DNA from: an uncultured Verrucomicrobiota bacterium
GTDB lineage: Bacteria; Verrucomicrobiota; Kiritimatiellia; CAIQIC01; Lenti-01
Reading direction: 5' to 3'
Length of the DNA: 21,676 bases
Assembly (NCBI GenBank): GCA_938003985.1
Contig: CALKWZ010000034.1
Coordinates: 1-21,676, forward strand
Shown here: piece by piece, positions 7,811-12,708 of the stretch
Layout: every line of letters begins with the position of its first letter
Numbering within the stretch: the first letter of the stretch is position 1
Position numbers and translations under genes: made by a program
The notes under the pieces: generated by a model
What the model saw: only the letters and a program-made list of their open reading frames with translations
What the model was told of the DNA's origin: nothing
Database searches by the model: none

Positions 7811-8779
7811 TTACTTGTCATCCAGTCGTTGGGCAGACTGGAAAGTTACAAACAGTTCGCCCATTTTCTTCGCAACCGATTCGTCGTCAAGCCGTTCCGC
7901 AACGGCGACGCCCTCTTCCAGCACGCGCAAGGCTTCCGGCCGGAGGCCTTGCGCCCAGAGGCTGCGCGCGGACCGGTAGAACCGGTCGGCGGCCCCGGCA
8001 AGATCGTCCGCCGCCAGCGCCTGGCGGCCGGCGGCGGCCAAGGCGCGAGCCATTTCCGGCAGGCGGCCCGCCTTTTTCCACAAATCGGCGGCGGCGTCCT
8101 GCCGCGCCAAGGCATCCTTGGGTTTCTTCTCCGCCGCGGCGATCGCGGCGCGCATTTCGGCCTGTTCCGCCTGCAGCGATTCCGGCAGGGCGGCCCATTC
8201 CTTCGCGGACATTTCCGCCAACGCCCGCGCGGCCGCCGCGGAATTTTCCTGGGCCAGTTCCGCGCCGCTTTTCGCGAGCAAGGCCTGCGCTTGCAGCGCG
8301 GGCGCAGGCTTCAGTTCCAGCGCCGCGGCGACGCGCTCCAGCGCCGCGCCGGGTTGGCCGCGTGCCTGTTCCGCGCGCGCGGCCGCCACGAGCAACTCCG
8401 CGCGGCGCGCGGGTTCGATCCGCGCATCCGCCAGCGCTTCGTCGAGTCCCGCCAACGCGTCCGCGGCCTGGCCGGCCGCCACCAGGGCCGTCGCGCGGTT
8501 CACGGCGGAGATCGCCAACGCGTCCGCGTCGTCCAGCGCGCGCGCGCGCTGCTGGGCGCGGCCGTAGGCGTCGGCCGCGCGCCGATAGTCCCCGCGCTCG
8601 TAGGCGCCCCGCCCCGTCGTGACGTGCGACACCCAGTCCGCGTCCGTGAACCGCGGCGCCGGCGGCGTGGCGCACCCCGCCGCCCATGCAACCGCCAGCA
8701 ACGCCAATCCACGCCCCATTCGCCGGCCCCAATTCTGAATTCTGACTCCTGAATTCTGAATACTCGCCTTTTCCCTCAT
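7811..8779 (-). CDS. Ala-rich helical-repeat (TPR-like) lipoprotein of the Mla operon
   Basis: A 322-aa protein if read from the ATG at 8779, which overlaps the mlaD stop as ATGA. The first 20 residues of that reading come from a heptanucleotide repeat and look non-native (IQNSGVRIQNWGRR). A second ATG at 8719 gives a normal lipoprotein signal (MGRGLALLAVAWAAGC, Cys as lipidation site) and 302 aa, and may be the real start. The mature part is almost all alpha-helical, Ala-rich and TPR-like (GAYERGDYRRAADAYGRAQQ near the N-terminus; DDLAGAADRFYRSARSLWAQ near the C-terminus). It probably acts in the periplasm as a scaffold or partner of the MCE protein. It is not a recognisable MlaA, MlaB or MlaC. 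Confidence 0.75.
   Translation of the reverse strand: MREKASIQNSGVRIQNWGRRMGRGLALLAVAWAAGCATPPAPRFTDADWVSHVTTGRGAYERGDYRRAADAYGRAQQRARALDDADALAISAVNRATALVAAGQAADALAGLDEALADARIEPARRAELLVAAARAEQARGQPGAALERVAAALELKPAPALQAQALLAKSGAELAQENSAAAARALAEMSAKEWAALPESLQAEQAEMRAAIAAAEKKPKDALARQDAAADLWKKAGRLPEMARALAAAGRQALAADDLAGAADRFYRSARSLWAQGLRPEALRVLEEGVAVAERLDDESVAKKMGELFVTFQSAQRLDDK
8732..8759. repeat. Four tandem heptanucleotide repeats at the 5' end of the lipoprotein gene
   Basis: On the plus strand four 7-nt units follow each other without gaps: ATTCTGA (8732-8738), ATTCTGA (8739-8745), CTCCTGA (8746-8752) and ATTCTGA (8753-8759). They lie between the two possible start codons (8779 and 8719) of the lipoprotein gene. 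Because 7 is not a multiple of 3, any change in copy number would change the frame read from the upstream ATG but not from the downstream one. Confidence 0.85.
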
Positions 8780-9744
8780 GGCACCAAGACCTCCTCGGCG
8801 CGAACGGCGTCGTCCGAGCCCATGTACTTCTTCAGCAGCCAGTGTTTCTGCAGGCCGTCCATCAGGGCGGTGGTTTCGCGCATCAGCGCCTGCGCGTCGC
8901 CGACCACCGCGGGCAGGTTGTCGATTTCGCCGCCGACGGCGTCGGCCATCGGGGGCAGCTTGGCCACGGTCGCCTGCAGTTCCGTCGCCGCGGCGTTGGC
9001 CTTTTCGACCAGCTGGCGCACTTCGGCGACGATCGCCTGCACCTGTCGGGCCATGGCCGGGTCGTTGAGGATCTGCGCGGGCAGGCCGGGCCCCTTGCGG
9101 ACGTCTTCCAGCAGGCCGTTCGCGTTCGCCAGCAGCAGTTGCAGGCTGCCGTCGGGATCGTTCAGCGTGCCGCCCAGCGCCATGTATTCGGCGATGGCGC
9201 CGTTCACCAGCGCCAGGGTGTTGATCGCCTCCTTGCGGATCGCTTCCAGCGCTTCTTCGAGCATCTGGACGATTTCGACGTCCTTTTTGATGACGATTTC
9301 GCCGCCCGGCGCGATGGGTTGCCCCCGCACGGGCAGATCCGCGCCGGCGGCGTCCTTGTCGGCGCCCAGTTCGATGTAGGCATCGCCCGTCACGACCATT
9401 TTCTTCTTCACCCAGGCGACCATGTCCGTCTTGACGTGCCGCAGGAACGACCCGCGGACCCGGATGGTGCCGGAGATGGCGCCGGTTTCGTCGTCCACGA
9501 GCAGATCCTGGACGCTGCCGACCGGCGTGCCCAGCAGGATGACTTCGGCGCCTTTTTTCAGGCCCATGAAGCCTTCGCCATGGCCTTCTTCCTGGGGGAG
9601 CCTCAGCTGGAGCACGGCGGAGCCTTCGAACCAATGCTGCGCGCGGCCCGCCACCAGGACGCCCGCCAGCAGCAGCAGGACCACCAGCAGCACGAAACCG
9701 CCCACGATTTCGTTCACGTACCGGAACTTGAATTTCTTCGCCAT
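8776..9744 (-). CDS. mlaD: MlaD/MCE-domain substrate-binding protein of a lipid ABC transporter
   Basis: A 322-aa protein with one N-terminal membrane anchor (about residues 14-34, VGGFVLLVVLLLLAGVLVAG). An MCE domain follows (about 40-150; VILLGTPVGSVQDLLVDDET, then strands ISGTIRVRGSFL and DAYIELGADK). The rest is a long helical region (about 165-310) of the kind that builds hexameric lipid-conducting tubes in this family. It is anchored in the inner membrane and faces the periplasm. The start ATG has a strong GAGGAG 6-7 nt upstream; an in-frame extension further upstream is Arg-rich shadow sequence. It is 10 nt downstream of the MlaF-like gene and overlaps the lipoprotein gene by 4 nt. Confidence 0.9.
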   Translation of the reverse strand: MAKKFKFRYVNEIVGGFVLLVVLLLLAGVLVAGRAQHWFEGSAVLQLRLPQEEGHGEGFMGLKKGAEVILLGTPVGSVQDLLVDDETGAISGTIRVRGSFLRHVKTDMVAWVKKKMVVTGDAYIELGADKDAAGADLPVRGQPIAPGGEIVIKKDVEIVQMLEEALEAIRKEAINTLALVNGAIAEYMALGGTLNDPDGSLQLLLANANGLLEDVRKGPGLPAQILNDPAMARQVQAIVAEVRQLVEKANAAATELQATVAKLPPMADAVGGEIDNLPAVVGDAQALMRETTALMDGLQKHWLLKKYMGSDDAVRAEEVLVP

Positions 9745-9754
9745 GGTTCGCTCC

Positions 9755-10405
9755 TCAATCCCGCGCGGGCGCCGCGACCGCCAGCGGCGCCAGCGCCGCG
9801 CGCGTCTCCGCGTCCAAGTCTTCTTCCAGCCACACGACCGCGCAACCGGCCGCCCGGACCCGGGCGACCGCGGCGCGCAGGAGCGCGGCGTCTTCCGCCG
9901 GCGCGCCGCGCAGCGGCCGTTCCAGCACCAGCGCTTCCGGCCGGCCCGCGAACGCGCGCGTCCAGGCGAGCTTGCGCCGGTCGCGCTCGCGCACCGCCGG
10001 CGCGCGTTCCGCCGGCAGCGGCCAAACGCCGAAAAACCGCGCCCATTCCTCGATCGCCGCCGCCGCGTCGGCCCGCCGGTGCATGCGCGCCGGCAGCCAG
10101 ACGTTTTCATCCATGTCCAGGTTCGCCAGCAAGCCGCCGTCCGCGAAGACGCACCCGATGCGGCCCCGTTCCGCGGCGGCCGCCGCGGGATCGCGGTCCC
10201 GCCAGTCGACGCCTTTCCAGAACGTCTGCCCGTGCGGCGGCGGCTCGATGCCCGTCAGCCAGTCCAGCCACGCCAGGTCGGAATCCGCAGCGGTTGGAAT
10301 CCACAGCGCCGCGCCCGGCACCAGCGCGAAGCTCCACGCCGGGCCCGGCGCCGTTCCGCGCACCGCCGCCGCCCGGATCAACTCGCTGGATGTTCCGCCG
10401 TCCAT
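9755..10405 (-). CDS. Degenerate MlaF-like ABC protein lacking ATPase motifs
   Basis: A 216-aa protein in the exact position of the Mla ATPase. Its framework aligns by eye with an ABC nucleotide-binding domain. WSFALVPGAAL (24-34) and LTGIEPPPHGQTFWKGVDW (50-68) bracket the Walker A site. GCVFADGGLLANLDMDENVW (84-103) matches the Q-loop region of MlaF, and LAWTRAFAGRPEALVLERPL (146-165) matches the signature-to-Walker B stretch. Yet Walker A is PTAADSDLAW with no GK[ST], the Q-loop Gln is Ala88, LSGG is replaced by VRERD, Walker B DE is Glu162-Arg163, and no switch His follows VVWLEED. The frame is intact with AGGAAG upstream and an 8-nt gap to mlaE, so it is maintained rather than decayed. 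A non-hydrolysing partner or adaptor is inferred. Confidence 0.75.
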   Translation of the reverse strand: MDGGTSSELIRAAAVRGTAPGPAWSFALVPGAALWIPTAADSDLAWLDWLTGIEPPPHGQTFWKGVDWRDRDPAAAAAERGRIGCVFADGGLLANLDMDENVWLPARMHRRADAAAAIEEWARFFGVWPLPAERAPAVRERDRRKLAWTRAFAGRPEALVLERPLRGAPAEDAALLRAAVARVRAAGCAVVWLEEDLDAETRAALAPLAVAAPARD

Positions 10406-10413
10406 TCCGCTTC

Positions 10414-11214
10414 CTACAGATACGCCATCAAGGACACCAGCAGCGACGTCACGAACAGCGCCGCCACCGACCGCATCACGCCGCGAGTCGCCGCGATGGG
10501 CACTTCCGTGACCGCCGCGCCCACGGCGAACGCCTCGTCGCAGCAGATCGCGCCCGTCAGCATGCCCGGCAGGATCGACTTCGCCAGCAGGCTGAAGACG
10601 TCCCGCACGGTGACCGCGCCGATGATGTTGCCGAAAAACAGGCCCATGTCGAGGTCGCCCAGGCGGATCACCCACAGGCAGGCGAAGCCGCCGATGAAGG
10701 TCGTCGCCAGGAATATGATCGTCAGGCAGAACGTCGAGGCCGCCACGCCGATCACGCGCGGCACCACCAGATAGACGAACGGATCGATGCCCTGCGCGTC
10801 CAGCGCGCGCACTTCCCCGTGGACCTTCATGTTGGCCAGTTCCGTGGAGATGGCCGTGCCGCTGCGGGCGATCACCACGAAATTCGTCAGCAGCGGCCCC
10901 AGTTCGCGCAGCACGACGGCGGTCAGGATGGGGCCGATCAGCGCGGTCTGGCCCAGCCGCGTCAGCCAATATTGCGCCTGCACGACGACCAAGGTGCCCA
11001 CGATCAGCGCGATGAGCGCGACGAACCCCGTCGCCTCCAGCCCCGTGAACAGGATCTGGCGGGCGAGCACGTTGCGCAGCGGCGCGGTCCAGAGCGAGGG
11101 CCGCAACGCCTGCGTCCCCGCCGCCCAGACCAGCGCCGTCGTCCGCGCCGCCCGGCCCAGCCGGGCCAGCGTCGCCGCGCCGATGGCACCCAACACGTTC
11201 ATCTTGCGCGGCAT
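10414..11214 (-). CDS. mlaE: MlaE/YrbE-type permease of a lipid ABC transporter
   Basis: A 266-aa inner-membrane permease with family landmarks. The first helix is FTGLEATGFVALIALIVGTL, followed by LGQTALIGPILTAVVLRELG and LLTNFVVIARSGTAISTELA. Next come the coupling segment MKVHGEVRALDAQGIDPFVY and the C-terminal helices SVAALFVTSLLVSLMAYL. In this family the permease works with MlaF and MlaD to move phospholipids between inner and outer membranes. The start is ambiguous. ATG 11214 (MPRKMNVLG) has GGGGG 8 nt upstream. However, a TATAAT overlaps that codon, which would favour the second ATG at 11202 as a near-leaderless start. It is the first gene of the nine-gene operon, and the RAYT element ends 113 bp upstream. 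Confidence 0.9.
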   Translation of the reverse strand: MPRKMNVLGAIGAATLARLGRAARTTALVWAAGTQALRPSLWTAPLRNVLARQILFTGLEATGFVALIALIVGTLVVVQAQYWLTRLGQTALIGPILTAVVLRELGPLLTNFVVIARSGTAISTELANMKVHGEVRALDAQGIDPFVYLVVPRVIGVAASTFCLTIIFLATTFIGGFACLWVIRLGDLDMGLFFGNIIGAVTVRDVFSLLAKSILPGMLTGAICCDEAFAVGAAVTEVPIAATRGVMRSVAALFVTSLLVSLMAYL

Positions 11215-11242
11215 TATAGAGACCCCCGCCCGCCCCGCACAA
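11213..11242 (-). promoter_or_regulatory. Candidate promoter of the mla-cyclase operon overlapping the mlaE start
   Basis: On the minus strand a perfect -10 hexamer TATAAT occupies 11218-11213. It is preceded at 18 nt by TTGTGC (11242-11237), a weak -35 that matches only the first three consensus bases. Transcription would begin near 11206, downstream of the first possible ATG of mlaE. Either the promoter is real and translation starts at 11202, or the hexamer is fortuitous. Confidence 0.4.
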
Positions 11243-11326
11243 ACACAATCCCGCGCCGTCTTGCCCTGCAGTCCAGCGCGGCTACCTTTCCCCATGCCCC
11301 CGCGCAAGGCGCCAGGATCAAGCGCA

Positions 11327-11349
11327 GGGGTCAGTCCTATGATTTGATG
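11327..11349 (+). repeat. Left terminal inverted repeat of the RAYT element
   Basis: It begins GGGGTCAGTCCTATGA and ends TGATG. It differs from the right copy only at a TT/AA pair in the centre of the last third. It contains the last codons and stop of the transposase gene. Confidence 0.8.
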
Positions 11350-12351
11350 TGTTTCACCGGGGAAAAGGCTCCGAAACCCCATCCTCCGCGCTTCGCAGCT
11401 TCTATTTTCTTCAGTAGTTCCGAAAAGTTGGTGGCCTTGCCCATCCGCAGCCGCGTCTTGATCCAGCCGTTGCCGACGCAGGTGTTCCGCCGGACCAACC
11501 AAGCCAAGGCGTATTTCTCCGGACTGTTCTTGATCATGGCGTCCAGATCGGCTTCGGCCAGCTTCAGCTTCTCCATGCCGGCGGCAATCAGTTCTTCCGC
11601 CCGGGTTTCGTCGTGGGTCCGGACTTCTTCCCCGTTGAAGGACTCCCTCTTGCTCGTCCCCATGGCGGCCCCCAGCCGCTCCAGCATCTCCCGGCGGAAT
11701 CCATCGCTTCCGCGATACCAACCGCGCCGGATCTTGCGCCAGCTTTCGTCGGCTTTCCACGGCTTGTCGCTGTACCGGACTTCTTCCACCCGCTGGCCCA
11801 TGTATTCCGCGTATTTTCGCCGGCCGGCCGGCGTGTCGGGCATGCCGAGGCCATCCAGTACCCGCCTCGCGCAATGCCACGCGGGCCTCGGCATCTTCCC
11901 GATATACGCCGGATAGCTGCTCCAGCGGTATTCCGGCAGCTTATCCGTTTCGAAGTCGTATCCCCTCATTCGGACGGGATTCAGATGGATATAAGTCGCT
12001 ACCGTCGGGAAATAGCCTCCGCCCGCCTCCACCGGAATCGCCTTGTACCGCCCTTGGAACAGATGCCCCCACTCGCGGTAGCTCGCATTGAACCGCTTGG
12101 TATAGGTGCCCTGCAACCATTGCATGCCCGCCACCAGGTTCGGTTCCGCCGTTTCCAGCAGCAAGTGGTAATGGTTCCCCATCAGGACGTAGGCATGTAC
12201 TTCCCAGCCCGTGCGTCCGCACGCCTCCCCCAAGGTGGTTAAAAAACATCTCGCGATCTTCGTCCGTCCGGAATACGGATTGCTGCCGGTTCCCCCGGCT
12301 CATCACATGATACGTCGCCCCCGCGTATTCCACTCTCGGCTTTCTCGGCAT
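11337..12351 (-). pseudogene. REP-associated tyrosine transposase (RAYT), one-base frameshift
   Basis: The N-terminus MPRKPRVEYAGATYHVMSRG starts at the ATG 12351 and runs to MFFNHLG. The protein then continues in another frame as GEACGRTGWEVHAYVLMGNH and on to the end at 11337. Skipping one G of a five-G run (12227-12231 on the plus strand, as C) restores one continuous reading frame of about 337 codons. HUH-type metal ligands (GNHYHLL) and the catalytic Tyr context (YIHLNPVR) are both intact, as is GHLFQGRYKAI. The C-terminus (LVRRNTCVGNGWIKTRLRMG) resembles the DNA-binding helices of this family. RAYTs are single-strand transposases linked to palindromic repeats. The frameshift is either recent decay, a sequencing error in the homopolymer, or a +1 slip; decay or error is most likely. 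Confidence 0.85.
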
Positions 12352-12395
12352 GCCCCCATTTTCACTATGTCCGCCCCCGCCCCGTCAAGCGAGAA

Positions 12396-12418
12396 CATCA
12401 TTTCATAGGACTGACCCC
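12396..12418 (-). repeat. Right terminal inverted repeat of the RAYT element
   Basis: Read on the minus strand, it matches the left repeat at 21 of 23 positions. Its outer end merges with the direct-repeat array of GACCCCTTTA units. Confidence 0.8.
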
Positions 12419-12464
12419 TTTATGACCCCTTTACTGACCCCTTTACTAATGGGTGACCCCTTTA
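12413..12464 (+). repeat. Four direct copies of GACCCCTTTA outside the RAYT right end
   Basis: Exact 10-mers GACCCCTTTA start at 12413, 12424, 12436 and 12455, giving spacings of 11, 12 and 19 nt. The first copy is the outer edge of the right inverted repeat. They look like piled-up element ends or target sites. Nothing similar lies outside the left end. Confidence 0.8.
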
Positions 12465-12499
12465 CGATCCCCATGGGACGGCAGTGATTATATTTCTTA

Positions 12500-12682
12500 C
12501 TACTTTCTTTTGGGATAGCTGAATATTGAAGCCAGCGTGAATATAATAAACAATAACAGACTGCCTAGTATCAGCTTGATATCGGAATTGGTGCGAATGG
12601 CGTAATATAAACATATTCCGCAAACAGTGGCCCATATAAGCACACCATAATAACCGATCCATATAATGTATGATCTGTTCAT
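12500..12682 (-). CDS. Small two-helix membrane protein, candidate immunity partner of the RHS protein
   Basis: A 60-aa product with two strongly hydrophobic segments (about residues 6-28, IIWIGYYGVLIWATVCGICL; and about 36-54, LILGSLLLFIIFTLASIF) and a basic end (YPKRK). I recognise no family. It is the last gene of the surface operon, 26 nt after the RHS stop, in the same low-GC DNA as the RHS tail. It has no Shine-Dalgarno sequence. Its ATG overlaps the stop of a 9-codon minigene (ATGA), so it may be translated by re-initiation. Small membrane proteins directly behind polymorphic RHS ends are often immunity proteins, which is the reason for the suggestion. It could also be an unrelated small protein or a chance frame in AT-rich DNA. 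Confidence 0.5.
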   Translation of the reverse strand: MNRSYIIWIGYYGVLIWATVCGICLYYAIRTNSDIKLILGSLLLFIIFTLASIFSYPKRK

Positions 12683-12708
12683 AATTCAGATAGTTGTTGA
12701 TTATTCAT
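12679..12708 (-). CDS. Nine-codon minigene linking RHS and the small membrane protein
   Basis: Directly after the RHS TAA an ATG opens a 9-codon frame (MNNQQLSEL). Its TGA overlaps the next gene's ATG by the classic ATGA. The TAA|ATG and ATGA joints together could pass ribosomes from RHS to the membrane protein without Shine-Dalgarno sequences. The peptide itself is probably not functional. Confidence 0.3.
   Translation of the reverse strand: MNNQQLSEL

Larger units (their letters stand above)
11327..12418 (-). mobile_element. RAYT/IS200-like element bounded by 23-bp inverted repeats
   Basis: Near-perfect inverted repeats (21 of 23 bases) flank a Y1 transposase gene. The left copy is 11327-11349 and begins GGGGTCAGTCCTATGA. 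The right copy is 12396-12418 and reads the same on the other strand. The transposase stop codon lies inside the left repeat. No target-site duplication is visible, as expected for HUH transposition. The element sits between the mla operon and the surface operon, 113 bp upstream of mlaE. Confidence 0.75.

Noticed and set aside
9745..10110. N-terminal extension of MlaD in the same frame
   Set aside because: The extension is Arg-rich nonsense overlapping the MlaF-like gene, while the ATG at 9744 has a strong Shine-Dalgarno sequence and a normal MlaD N-terminus.
8842..11916. 1024-codon plus-strand frame opposite the mla genes
   Set aside because: It crosses several genes and the RAYT boundary and has no domain; shadow.
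12227..12231. Programmed +1 frameshift in the RAYT gene
   Set aside because: No known slippery motif or stimulatory structure is evident, and RAYT genes are normally single frames; homopolymer error or decay is simpler.
12413..12464. GACCCCTTTA repeats as a CRISPR array
   Set aside because: Units are 10 nt with 1-9 nt between them, far too short for CRISPR repeats and spacers.
12462..12662. 66-codon minus-strand frame overlapping the small membrane protein
   Set aside because: It overlaps the hydrophobic two-helix frame, is less coherent (charged/polar mixture) and has no coupling to the RHS stop.
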